From positions 45,814,326 to 45,878,325 of the forward strand of contig OY987264.1 in assembly GCA_963920665.1 (NCBI GenBank): DNA of 64,000 bases, read 5' to 3'. The notes beneath the pieces are model-generated. The model was not told the origin of the DNA. It did no database searches and saw only the letters and a program-made list of their open reading frames with translations. Of the stretch, positions 1 to 10,371 are shown piece after piece. Position numbers and translations under genes: made by a program. Source of the stretch: Straminergon stramineum (lineage: Eukaryota > Streptophyta > Bryopsida > Hypnales > Calliergonaceae). Positions within the stretch are counted from its first letter, which is position 1. Each line of letters opens with the position of its first letter.

Positions 1-17
1 ACGAGCCGTCTACCCTG

Positions 18-23
18 TATAAG
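18..23 (+). promoter_or_regulatory. TATA-like box of kinase-like element copy 1
   Basis: TATAAG sits in a GC-rich leader about 200 bp upstream of the kinase-like ATG at 227. The inverted copy keeps the same motif in the same place (TATAAGAG on the minus strand near 18855), next to GCGGA-type repeats. Conservation in both copies is the only support; no start site can be seen. Confidence 0.3.
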
Positions 24-226
24 AGGGGCAGACGGCCCGTCCGCAATCACTTTTGCCTTGCCCCTTGCGTTTTGCAACTATGGAGTGGAGAGCTTGGTGG
101 TTCATCCTCGAGTGGTTCCTCTCCTCAAGAAGGTAGAAGTCTTATTTGGGGGCCCCATTATTGTTATTTTTTGTAGCAAATTTCTAAGTTTTAGTTACAA
201 ATTTTTCGTACTAAAAATTTATCACG

Positions 227-1698
227 ATGCCAAGATCGAAGAAGGTGGCGAAGGGAAAACAAGTGGTAGAAGAGAAGGTGGCAACTAAGGAAATTCCATC
301 CGATGCATGCAAAGCATTCCTGACCGAATGCATTGCAAAATTCTATGAATCGGAAACCACTATGTCTCTTGACACAAAATATGTAAGATGTGGAGACGAG
401 TGTCCACAAAAATTCAAGGCAGACATGACGCAGAGAATGTTGGATGCCTTGAACGTTCTACAATGGCAACATAAGATGGAGAAGAGGGGCTTCAACAAAT
501 GTTTGGAGAACAAGGTGCATGATGCATTGTGGAACGCTAATGTGGTTCTTGCAAAATATGGCAAACAACACCGTGCAAATGATGAAGCCTTTGAGCAAGT
601 CATTCTCAAAGCTCAATTGTTTATTAGGCATTGCGCCCCATATGCGAAGAGGCGTAATAGACGAGGGTCATTGGGTTGGTGGACTAGTGATGAGGGTCTT
701 GCTGAATTGGATATGGGTAGACGTCATCTTATAGCGCTTCCGGACATCGCACGGGTGATTTCCAAAGATGGCTTAATCATGAAGGGAGGATATGCAACGA
801 TTAGGAGGGTGAGAATTGAAGGATGTCTAAGGATAGCTCCATCTTGGGAGTTCGTAGCAAAGATATCCAACCACCACGGTACGCAGCCTCAGCTTGCAAA
901 GTTGGAACATCAAAATGAATCAATGGTAGTGAAGATTCCACATTCAAGAGTCATACGGTTTGTTGCAGTTCATGCAAGAACAAATGAAGGGTACTCGTAT
1001 TGGTAGAATGGCGGAACACTTCGGCAAATGTTGAACCTAGATAACGATTATCTAGACAACATATATGTTCGGTTACAGTATTTGAAACCAATAGAGTCCG
1101 ATGTGACTAAAGCTTTTCATCTCGCTCGGTTTCAAAAGAAGCGCACCGAGCTTGCTTGGGCATTGGTGCATATCATGAATGCGGTCCATGTGTCTGGACA
1201 TCTATACAATGATATTTCTCCAGACAACATCATGTTTCATTTTCTTGATGATGAATCACGTGTCTACATTGGAATTTATGATTGGGGCATGACTACTGTA
1301 GCTACCGAACCAATAAATCCTTATATACGTTCACATCTGCAAGTGAAATGAACGAAGCTTTAATAAGGAGGTGGTGGGTGGATCCAAGCATTGCATATTT
1401 GCATAGAAAAGATGCAAATGTGGAAATCATTCCACATTTCTCACATGCATCGAAGGAATATGCGATCGGTAAAATACCTCAAAAGATCAATAAACAATGC
1501 ATGTCTGAGAACTACAACAGATTGCAACGGGAAACAAATGCAATGGCCATGTTTAGCCACCGCCAATTAGGAATTGTGTTTCACCAATACTTGGACCGGC
1601 TTTGTCAAAGAGGTGATGGTCATCGGGGTGGTTTCGCCCACGTCATCAATTGGTTCACTGGCCAATTCAATTGGCTTATGCCGGATGAACACTTTTGA
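227..1698 (+). pseudogene. Protein-kinase-like gene, copy 1, broken by a stop and a frameshift
   Basis: The reading starts at ATG 227 with a basic N-terminus (MPRSKKVAKGK). A non-kinase N-terminal region of about 180 residues comes first. A kinase-like core follows: glycine loop GGYATIRR near residue 187, candidate Lys in FVAKIS near 210, catalytic-loop motif NDISPDNIMF near 326, and YDWGM in the DFG position near 351. The HRD histidine-arginine is replaced, but the D....N spacing is kept. An in-frame TAG at 1004-1006 falls where the inverted copy has an Arg codon. A 1-bp loss near 1312-1325, relative to the other copy, moves the C-terminal part (to 1698) into another frame. It is probably a captured kinase-like gene inside a transposon, now dead. 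Exact kinase family not recognised. Confidence 0.65.
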
Positions 1699-3130
1699 CA
1701 TTCATATTAGGAATATAGTGCAAAAGTGTACTGTATAGAGTTTTATAAATATTTGATAAATGTAGAACTTCGGATTTATGCATGTAGATTGCTTAGTATA
1801 TATGCACCTCTAGAGTATGTCAATATATGTGAAATTAGACGTACATTTTGAATTTTTCAATGTATTTGAATTATTTTTGAATGAATATCAATTTTTGACA
1901 AATCAAAAATATCTCTTGTTTGAATGCAAAGTGCAATATTTTTTCTTGAATGTAGATGGATATTTAGTTGACAAGCTTGTATGACAAATTACATGATGTA
2001 TGATGTGTGGGTGCAAAGTTTTTGAGCCCGTTCAATTTAATTTGGAATAAGTCTTGGAAGAAGACCATTTCATTTATAATATGGAATTACTTGGACCTTC
2101 TTACAAGTTGTGTTCCAACAATTTCATTCATATTTGAATTATCATGATGACCTGTTAAAGCAATTGTGGTTTTAGTGTTTTAGTGTCTATACTTATAATG
2201 TATCAACTATGAAGAGACGTAATTAGTAAATTCATCACAAATTTACAATGAAGGATTTTAAGGTAATTTACAAAAATGATTTGTTTGAAAAAGGAAGTTG
2301 TATTTTATTCACCTAAAATCTTTGGAAGCAAACATGAAGCATGTGACCGTATTTTTGTTGGCATGTAATTTTGAAATTAAATTGTCATATGTTTTGTTTT
2401 AAGAGAACCTTCTAGTAGGAAATGATTTTATCAATTCAAACAAAATTCTAACGTGATTCATGAGGTGAAATCAAAAAACAAAGAGAGTGATTTAATTTTA
2501 GTGTTTTTTCAAAAAGGTTTAGGACTTTACAGCATTTGGATTTTTAGAAGCCTTTGGGTTCCAAATTTTGACCCTCAATTTTTTTTTCATTGCATTGTTT
2601 TTATAAAATGAACAAAGGAAAATAGGAAATTAAGCTTGAAATGCATGGGTCACAAAATGTATGTGTCCAATATTTTCCTAAACCTGAAACTGTAATAAAT
2701 TTGTTATTTTGAGTACCGGTTCCTTGTATATTTATTAAAAAAATCCTTTGAAATTCTATTGTAGCACTCGAAAATGAATTACGAAAATAAATGACTTTTC
2801 TCTTTATAAGTTTGTAGAGTGCAATGTTCTTTTTCTTCATTGCTAAGGAATTTTAGAAATGAGCATGAACTATACCAAATTAAAAAAAATAAAATTACAT
2901 TAGAAATTCTCTTAGAATAAAAAATTAAAGATAGAGACTAAATTGGGGGGGCGGCTTTAGTGGTGGGACAAGTTCATGGATGGGCTCCACACACTAGAAA
3001 CGGGGTTGCGGATAGGCTCTGGAGACCCCGACGGGTTAGCGGACGGCGGTGCAGACGGGGTAAAAGAAATTACCCTAGGGTTAAAACCCGATTTTGCGAA
3101 TGTCACAGGATGTCCGGGAGGCAAGTCCGT
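1699..3130. other. AT-rich 3' region of the kinase-like element
   Basis: No supportable ORF. The segment is homologous, in reverse complement, to about 13200-14810, showing it belongs to the element and not to the host. Near 3000-3120 it becomes GC-rich with GCGGACGG-type motifs just inside the terminus. Confidence 0.6.
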
Positions 3131-3167
3131 GGACGTCCGGACACTAGCAGCTGCATCAGGACGCCCT

Positions 3168-3177
3168 GTCAACCCTG
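3168..3177 (+). repeat. hAT-type terminal repeat (GTCAACCCTG)
   Basis: GTCAACCCTG closes the element. The same ten bases end the transposase locus at 42987-42996, and the complement opens the second kinase-like copy at 13128-13137. hAT elements commonly end in CAGGG..CCCTG-type inverted repeats. Confidence 0.55.
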
Positions 3178-3760
3178 CCTAAACTCGCCCCCCACCAGCA
3201 ATCACCTGTATCCTAAAGTCACCTTAGCCTAAAAACCAACGTAGCAAAAGATGTAAGCATTCTCCAACTCCAATGAAATTGAACTTAATTGCGTCTTCCA
3301 TAGACTACAACTGACCTGTCCTTCAATGTTCAAAGCTAGTTAATATTATAGAATCAGTCTATAAATACAAAAATTATAGTAAGACTAATTAGACAAATTG
3401 AAGAGGTTTTTCCAAATCCTAAACCTTAACCCTATACCCTAAACCCTATAGAAAAACCATGGACCTTCTCCATGTATGCCACCCCAAAAGTAATGTACTT
3501 CTATTTTTCAGGGTGGATAAAATGACAAATACATGTGATTTGCTTTTCATTATATGTTGTAAAAAAGTTTGAACTCCTAAACCTTGCACTTGTAAGATAT
3601 AAACCATTTAAAGTGTTATTTCCTAACTTTTTAATCTTCAATAAATTCAATATTCATTCACCCCTTCAAGTGTGTTTTAAATCCCCTTGATGTATCAAGG
3701 GGAGGACTATATTGAAATTCCTATGTTCGAAGATGGAAAATGAAATGATGAGGAGAAGGG
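3178..3760. other. AT-rich spacer with a telomere-like tract, no gene
   Basis: No coding potential seen. It contains the degenerate CCCTAAA tract listed separately and otherwise low-complexity AT-rich DNA leading into the 212-bp tandem array. Confidence 0.5.
3414..3450. repeat. Degenerate interstitial telomere-like tract (CCCTAAA type)
   Basis: About five imperfect units around CCCTAAA (CCTAAA, CCTTAA, CCCTATA, CCCTAAA, CCCTATA). The plant telomere unit is TTTAGGG. A tract in the opposite strand sense lies at 24220-24262. It is too short and degenerate to be a telomere. Confidence 0.5.
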
Positions 3761-4261
3761 CTTCCCCAAGTCTCCATTTCGTAAACCACTTCTTATGTAG
3801 ATAAAAAGATTTCTTCTTCATGCATCCCACGGTGTTAGTATTTTTTTGGTACATCGTTTCCCCCAACATGGAAGGTCTCTTCTAAATGTACTCCCTCGAA
3901 AAATTAAAATAGGAAATGGTCATGTTGAATTTTACATGAGCACGAGGAAAAAGAAACTATCAAGGAGAAGAGCTTCCCCAAGTCTCCATTTCATAAACCA
4001 CTTCTTATGTAGATAAAAAGATTTCTTTTTCATGCATCCCACAGTATTAGTATTTTTTTGGTACATCGTTTCCCCCCAAAGGGAAGGTCTCCTCGAAATG
4101 TACTCCCTCAAAAAATTAAAATAGGAAATGGTCATGTTGAATTTTATATGAGCATGAGGAAAAAAAACCTATGAAGGAGAAGAGCTTCCCCAAGTCTCCA
4201 TTTCTTAAAACCACTTCTTATGTAAATAAAAAGATTTCTTCTTCATGCATCTCACAATGTC
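3761..4261. repeat. 212-bp tandem repeat, left part of array
   Basis: The motif CTTCCCCAAG recurs at 3761, 3973 and 4185, a 212-bp period, with the whole unit conserved. Each unit holds a run around AGATAAAAAGATTTCTTC and another around GTACTCCCTC. Short ORFs here are repeats of one another and not genes. The array is interrupted at 4262 by transposable elements and resumes at 9260. Confidence 0.85.
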
Positions 4262-4360
4262 TGTCACGAGCCGTAATCCTAGAAGTCACCAGGTTAGTAT
4301 TTAAGAGTGTATAATTATATAGAATTTTTCAAAATTTCTAATAGGCAAAAAGGATTGAAC

Positions 4361-4395
4361 CCTCTTAGCCTAAACATCTCATTAAGACTAAGAGG
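4361..4395. repeat. Hairpin in the family 2 leader
   Basis: CCTCTTAGCCTAA (from 4361) is followed by the near-complement ending CTAAGAGG (4388-4395), giving a stem of about 12 bp. The same inverted repeat is kept in the copy at 32947-35819 (near 35690) and more weakly near 35970 and 56370, so it may be a functional leader structure. Confidence 0.45.
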
Positions 4396-4684
4396 ATGCT
4401 CCAGGTAATCCGAAATGGGATCCTCGACGGAACCGGAATCCGGAAACCCGGATAGCGACAACCTACGGTCTAGACTTCCAACCTAGAAAAATAGGGATCC
4501 GTTACGAGTAAATGGTCCACTTCAGGAACGGTTGGTAAGATGACAGGTACTTAACCCTGCCACTCTCATTTGTTCTTCCTCTTTCTTCCACAACTATTTT
4601 GTGCGTGTGTGGTTGAGTGAAAGAGTGGTGAGTTAGTGATTGGGTGAGGAGCTACTGCGTATTCAAAGTTTGGTGTAGTTTGCA

Positions 4685-5871
4685 ATGACGGAGGGGGATA
4701 TCCGGAAACCGTTAGTGACGGGGCGGATGGTTTGTCCAACCATTCCAGAAAGGTTGAGAGAGCGGTCACAGCTGGAGGATGATTTGAGTGAGATAGGGTG
4801 TGTCGGTCTGTTCTTAAGGCCATGGACCGTAAAGAACGACCGGATGATTGACGAGTTGATTGTAGGTGCTTCGAATCAGTACAAGTTGACAGTGAGGGGG
4901 AGACCCACAACCAGGACTAACGAGGTCTGGGCTAAGGTTTACAAATTTTCCAAAAAGGGATCTGGTTTAGCTTCTTGGACAGACAAGTTTACAATCAAGA
5001 AGTTTAAGAATGCAACCCATTCGAAGGAAGGATATGCCATTAGTGACTGCCTGGATGCAAGACAGAGGCATGTCCTAGAGTTCCTAATCCCCATCCTCTA
5101 TCCGAAAAAGCCTACCTGGCTTACGGTTACGATAGCAAACACCATCTTTGGTGCTATGGAGGGTAGGCCAGTAAATTGGGGCAAGGTAATTGGAGCAGTA
5201 GTCTCCAAGCTTGTCGCCAACGTAGAGAAAGCTAAGACCAGCTCCATTGGTCCTTACCTGTTCCACCTCTACCACTACGCAAAGCTTCTGAGTGATGTGG
5301 AAATGGTAGAGTACAATACCGGATCTACCATCCTCCAATACGGCCTCACAAAAGAAGTAGAGGCAGAGTAGCCGCCAATAGAGGAGGAACAACTCCTAGA
5401 TTAGAGGCGACAGAAGTCCACTGATCCGACATCCCGGGGGAAGCTTCCAACTCAACAGAAGATTTCAGAGGAAGAAGAAGGTGGCATATCCGGATTCTTC
5501 AAGACTAGGTTCAACTAGGTACTATAAGTACAAGAATACCACGAGAACCTGGTGGATCTGCTAAGGAGGATCAGCCGGGAGTTGAAGACGGAACCGGAAG
5601 ACATCCTCGACGCATTGAAGAAACTTCCAAATTCGGAAGCGTTAGAGAAGAAGGAAAAGCAAATTGAAGACCTAAAGAAGGAGAAGGCGAACCTTCAAAC
5701 TAGATTGAGTTGGGCTCAAGGAGAGATGGCCATAGTGAAGAAAAGGGAGAAGGAAGCCCTACACCTGGTCAAAAACCTATCAGGGTTGGTGGACAAGCCA
5801 ACTGACCTTGTGATGAAGGAGTCTCTCGTACAGAACCGGCTTGCAGAGGAAGGGCATCTTGCCAGATCTAA
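4685..5871 (+). pseudogene. Family 2 element protein, 3'-truncated, with in-frame stops
   Basis: ATG at 4685 opens a 228-residue stretch: a globular domain with motifs ERSQLEDDLSEIGC, LRPWTVKND, NTIFGAMEGRPVNWGKVI and PYLFHLYHYAKLL. After TAG stops (first at 5369-5371) the same frame continues into a Lys/Glu-rich coiled coil from 5552 (SEALEKKEKQIEDLKKEK). Related copies read Gln at the first stop, so it is a CAG-to-TAG lesion. The reading is cut by the family 1 insertion at 5872. The N-terminal half matches the family 1 protein in order and spacing (for example ANTIFGALRGD..VDW and PYL.HLYH). It loosely resembles 'putative plant transposon protein' domains (PF20167-like), which I cannot test here. 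Catalytic function: none seen. Confidence 0.65.
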
Positions 5872-8800
5872 GTGTCGTAGCACAGAGCAAGTAAATTCCC
5901 TGTTATGTTCACAAAAATCACTCTAGAACATAACTAAGTGACTCTAGAGATCGAACCCACGAGATTCTGTGAAGTATTTACTTTAATTAAGCAAGTAAGC
6001 CTTTCTATCCTCTAAATCTTCCTTTTTGGTCCAAGATCTATAACCGGAAACAACCAACCACTAGGTGATCCTGGACGGGATTACTTCCATCCCGATCCTA
6101 GAACTGCCTGATTTCTACAATTACCCCTTTTCCAGGACTTTTACCACTTCCGGTCCTGGTACTACTCTTAGACAATTTCGTTCCAAGTTGCTCGTATATC
6201 CCCTGTCTCCTATTCCGGTTTAATTTTGCCTCTGTTGGATCATCAGAGGGGTCGCCACTTGATTTTGTGAGTGGTAGGCCCACCACTCCTTCCATGGATT
6301 ATAGTGGGTGAAGGACCACTTGATCTACTTCTTCCTTTCCTAAGCTAATTCGAATCCGGTTTGATCCCTCACAACAGCCCAAATAGCAATCCAGTCTGCA
6401 GGTCACACAAAGATCCCCCGTACGATCCGTTCTTACTACAACAACCTTGATGCTAGATCCTACCCGTGCGAAGCTAGGTGGTTACAAGTACACTAGTCCA
6501 TTCGAGCATTTACTAGAGCTATTCTATTTACCAGCAAAGGTGGTGAGACCTCTCAGAAGTTCGGACACTCAACTGGATTTCCCATCCAGGAGTTCTAGCG
6601 CGACTAAGGATACCCTTCCTATTTGCCTAGCCTAACAGCGGCTATCTCACCTTGAACTCACAACTCTAGATACACTGAGGCACTGAAATTTATCCCCAAC
6701 ACTTCTACAACCTGCTTACGTACACTAAGGATAGGAAACTATCGCTCCAAAGGAAGAGATCAAATCACAAATATGCCCTACACCTTACTAACTTCACATC
6801 ATGCAAACCTGCCAAGCTTGGGAGATACACACAACACACAAGCGCATACAAAGGTACAAGGAATTTGCAAAAATAAGACTCTTAGTACCCTTCGTGGGCC
6901 TGACTTAAATACAAGTCAAAAACTACAAGTGGGCGAAAATGCCTGCAAAAGTTCCGCTGCGACTTGGGCCGGATTTTTTGCTTCCTACCTACTCCTAATC
7001 GGATCAGAATAGGATCCAAATCCATTCCTAACCTACCTACTATTTACATCCTAAGTGTCCACCCGAAATCTGATGGTGGTACTATCCGCTCCCGGCTCCA
7101 TCTGCTCGAAAATCTCATTCAAGTTCCGATTCTGCACCCCCTCCGAAGGATTTGGAACCTGTTCGCCTTCTGTGGATCTTGGGGTTGAATCCAAGTTGAT
7201 GGCGGTTCCGGGCGTATTGGCCTAAGTCGTCCTAACCTCCGATCTCTTGGACTTGGGGGTCGCATCCTTCCCCTCTCCTACCATTACGTCCGGGAACGAA
7301 TCCGGGAGAGAAATATTTGAGAGTCGAATCCTGTGAGAACAAGTTGTTCTCAACAATATCTGGGTACTCTCCTCCATTCTGTCCACTGCCTTCCATGCCT
7401 CCTTCATTGCCGCTTCTACCTACTCGGCAAAGTCTGTGAGAATCCTCACCATCCGAGAACCGACTGGCTTCTTTTCTTCATGCACCTTCTCGTCAAATTG
7501 CTTTGCCTTGGCTGCAGCCATTTCGATTTCCCTAAATGTAGCCTTCACCCGCTCCACCATCTTCTAAGACTCTTCCGCCATGGATCAAGCGGCTGCAAAA
7601 TTGTCCTTGAAGACAAGGAGTTCCGCCTTTGTTCGATCCCATTCCTCCTACAGTCTTCGGATTTCTGCCTCTTGTTTCCAGGACTCCACTGGAACAGAAA
7701 TGCAGTTGGCTACCTTCTCTGGTAGCTCTCTATCTGGTGGCGCTCCCACCAAATTCTCGATCGCGAGCAAGATCCTCCTTTTTATTTCCCAATCCGATCT
7801 CACGTCGCACAAGATCTTGACAAGAGGGTTGAATGGGTCTTCGGGATCCGATTCCTCCAACATGGTCTTCTCAACCTCCGGTTTCTCTTTTGAGCCCAAG
7901 TGTCACGAGCGGGTGGCATCCCCCGCTTGTTGGGAGAGGTCGTCTTCTGTCGCTTGATCAGCGGCATATCTGGTTCCTCCTCCTCTGACTCGCTGTTCTC
8001 CTTAGGTTTGGAACCGGATTCGACCTCCTCATCCGTTTCCGATTCCCCATACCGTAGAAGATCCTCTTGCACCCTCCACACCTTCTCCTCTCCTATGCTC
8101 AGAAGCTGGTGGGAATGGTAGAGATGGATAAGGTAGGGACACACAAGTGTGGCCCTACTTTTCCCCACTCTCCCTCCGAGCTGGGTGACCAGATCGGAAA
8201 TGATCCGGGCCCAGTCAACTCTTCGGTCTCTTCTTAGAGTGTTGAAAATAGTATTCGCGAGGGAGATCGTCACCCTCGTTGGCTTTTCTAGATGCAAGAT
8301 TGGAACTAGGAATTGCAGTAGTCGGCAGTGCCGCTCGGCGACACAATCCTCGACGGCATATCCGTCATTTGGATTGACAACACCCTGGAACTTGCCGCAG
8401 ACGAACTCATCCTTCCGGCTCGCCATTCTTGACCCTCCTATTCGAAAACTGTAGACTACTCTCTAGACATTCTCCGTGTAGAGGTGCGGAACCGCTCTCA
8501 CGGTGTTGTCAAACTCATTGGACAGTTTGCCCAAGAGTTCTCTCACCATAACTTCCTCTCTAAAGCCCCAGGGTTTCTCTACAAACCCTAGGCAACCCAT
8601 GGAAGTTAAATCCTCCATGAGTTGGGACTTAGCTGGTTCAGTGGAGGGAATAATTGGAATTACCTTTCAGAGCTTCATCTCCACTGAAGACGTATGAGCC
8701 TGTCTACCTCTACTTCTCCTAAGCTGGGGCATGGACACGGACGAGTGCTTGGAACCTTTTCTGATTCTACCTCACTCTCTCCCAGCCACACGTCCCGTTC

Positions 8801-9259
8801 CTCACTTTCTCTCTCCGATCTCAACCAGAAATCCAAACTATAACACTTAAACACCACAACCCTCGTAGAAGACACTGACACAAAGATTGACACGAAAAGT
8901 TGAGTGTCAGGGGCAAACAACAAGCTCAGAGCAAGGAGAGCGCCGGAAAACAAAAAATGCAAAAGAGGTTCAACTAGGCAGCTCAATCCTTTTATAGTCG
9001 TTGGACCCCCTGCCACCTCATCATGACCTATTCCGGATCCGGTTCCTACATGATATCCGGTCCATTCCCTATCCGGTCAGACTTCCATTCTAATATGTTC
9101 TCTTGCTAGGACTAGATTGAGCAAATCCCTTGATTGTCGCATTTTCCTTCTTTATTTTAGCTCTTCAATGGTTCCTTAGCTAAATCCAAATACCTAACTC
9201 TAGTTTCCGGTTAGTTTTACTAGGTAAACCAAAAAAATTTAGAGTTTCACATCACCACA
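5872..9259 (-). mobile_element. Family 1 element copy (3,388 bp) with non-matching flanks
   Basis: On the plus strand it begins TGTCGTAGCACAGAGC and ends CACATCACCACA, both ends as in the other family 1 copies. The ORF strand is minus, with a TATA box (complement of 8989-8996). The left flank is CTAAG inside the family 2 coding region; the right flank is GTAGA inside the 212-bp tandem repeat. The flanking pentamers do not match, unlike other copies, so one side has been rearranged. A 20-bp near-palindrome lies at 6269-6288. Confidence 0.8.
7051..8732 (-). pseudogene. Family 1 element protein, degenerate copy
   Basis: The reading runs from ATG at 8732 (MPQLRRSRG) to TAG at 7051-7053 in the position conserved across family 1. 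Recognisable blocks are KSQLMEDLTSMGCLGF, MASRKDEFVCGKFQG, ISLANTIFNTLRRDRRVDWA, the acidic stretch ESEEEEPDMP, the basic patch KRQKTTSPNKRG, and the coiled coil. The frame is broken by several stops and indels (readable pieces at 7800-8426 and 7648-7899). See the copy at 50194-51846 for the best preserved version. Confidence 0.65.
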
Positions 9260-9730
9260 GTAGATAAAAAGATTTCTTCTTCATGCATCGCATGGTGTTA
9301 GTATTTTTTTTATACATCATTTCCCCCCAAAGGGAAGGTCTCCTCTAAATGTACTCCCTCGGAAAATTAAAATAGGAAATGGTCATGTTGAATTTTACAT
9401 GAGCATGAGGAAAAAAAACAAAAATTGTCAAGGAGAAGAACTTCCCCAAGTCTCCATTTCTTGAAACCACTTCTTATGTAGATAAAAAGATTTCTTCTTC
9501 ATGCATCCCATGGTGTTAATATTTTTTTTTGTACATCGTTTCCCCCTACAAGGAAAGGTCTCCTCTAAATGTACTCCCTCGAAAAATTAAAATAGGAAAT
9601 GGTTACGTTGAATTTTACATGACCACATAGATGGATGAGGAGAAATGAAATGTTAGGAAGAAGGGCTTTTCCAAATCTCCATTTCCTAAACCAATTTGCT
9701 TTCTTTGTTACTTCATTAACTTTTGATCAC
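9260..9730. repeat. 212-bp tandem repeat, right part of array
   Basis: It resumes with GTAGATAAAAAGATTTC and repeats CTTCCCCAAG at 9441 and a variant at 9666. About 40 bp at the resumption duplicate what is already present before 4262. The two element copies in between therefore did not simply insert with a 5-bp duplication. Confidence 0.75.
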
Positions 9731-9957
9731 TTAGTATTGAATGCCTCAGTTTTAGGATTTTCTGGAGTTAATCCTCAAAAAAGGGAGGAGCAGTACTTAA
9801 AAAGTTTGAACACCTTCCCTCCAATTTGTAAGGGGGAAAATTCAAACTCATATTTTATGGCGTCCCTAACCCACGGTCGCCCCATACGTAGCTACCCCGG
9901 TCGTCATGAATTGGAAGACCTTTCTGAATCTAAGACCCGTAGTTGCTCCATTACCCG

Positions 9958-10184
9958 CGGTCATCCAAGAAATGACTTATGGTCACCCTATATGCAACTA
10001 CCCCCTATACCCATGGTCACCCAAGAAATGACCTATGGTCGCCCTATATGTAGCCGCCCCCTATACCCGCAGTAGCCTAAGAAATGACCTGTAGTCGCCC
10101 TATATGCAGCCGCCCCCTATACCCGTGGTCGTCTAGGAAATGACCTGTGGTTGCCCTATATGCAACTGCCCCCCTATACCCGCA
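9958..10184. repeat. 56-bp minisatellite, about four units
   Basis: Four consecutive units of 56-57 bp share AGAAATGACCTATGGTC, GCCCTATATG and CCCCCTATACCCG. Related single motifs (CCCGCGGTC, CCCGTGGTCGCCC) continue to about 10300. The short ORF over this region has no independent support. Confidence 0.8.
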
Positions 10185-10371
10185 GTCACCCTACACCCAA
10201 GGTCTCCTTCCAAAAACTCTAATTTTTCCTGAATGGCAGTTTTTGGACAGTGGGACCTAGACCCGTGGTCGCCCAAGACCCGCACACGCCCTCTTCTCAC
10301 ATGCACCCTAGGTGACTTTGGTTACTTGAGGGGATACTGGATTCCTAGGTCGCCACTTCCTTCGTCACACC

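Larger units (their letters stand above)
1..3177 (+). mobile_element. hAT-type gene-carrying element, copy 1 (5' end outside window)
   Basis: This stretch is matched in reverse complement by 13128 to about 18870, covering leader, kinase-like gene, AT-rich 3' region and terminus, so it is a repeated unit. Its right end is GTCAACCCTG preceded by GGACG-containing sequence. The reverse complement begins CAGGGTTGAC, a typical hAT-type terminus, and recurs at 13128-13137 and at the end of the hAT transposase locus (42987-42996). No transposase is encoded here, so it would be non-autonomous. The left terminus lies before the window. The 8 bp beyond the right end are CCTAAACT, but a target duplication cannot be tested. 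That this is a hAT derivative is an inference from the shared terminus. Confidence 0.6.
4262..5871 (+). mobile_element. Family 2 element, truncated copy
   Basis: It starts TGTCACGAGCCGTAATCC, homologous to the complement of the right end of the copies at 32947-35819 and 53032-56505 (TGTCGCAAGCC, TATCGCGAG). It carries the first ~60% of the family ORF and stops where a family 1 unit begins at 5872. The missing part is not found beyond that unit, so a deletion or unequal exchange removed it. No 5-bp duplication can be paired. Confidence 0.75.

Noticed and set aside
3414..3450. True telomere or chromosome end
   Set aside because: Only about five degenerate units, with ordinary sequence on both sides.
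3666..4135. Two similar minus-strand ORFs (67 codons each)
   Set aside because: They are the same part of consecutive 212-bp tandem units, not duplicated genes.
9635..10075. 146-codon plus-strand ORF
   Set aside because: Its second half is the 56-bp minisatellite and its first half the tandem array; no recognisable protein.
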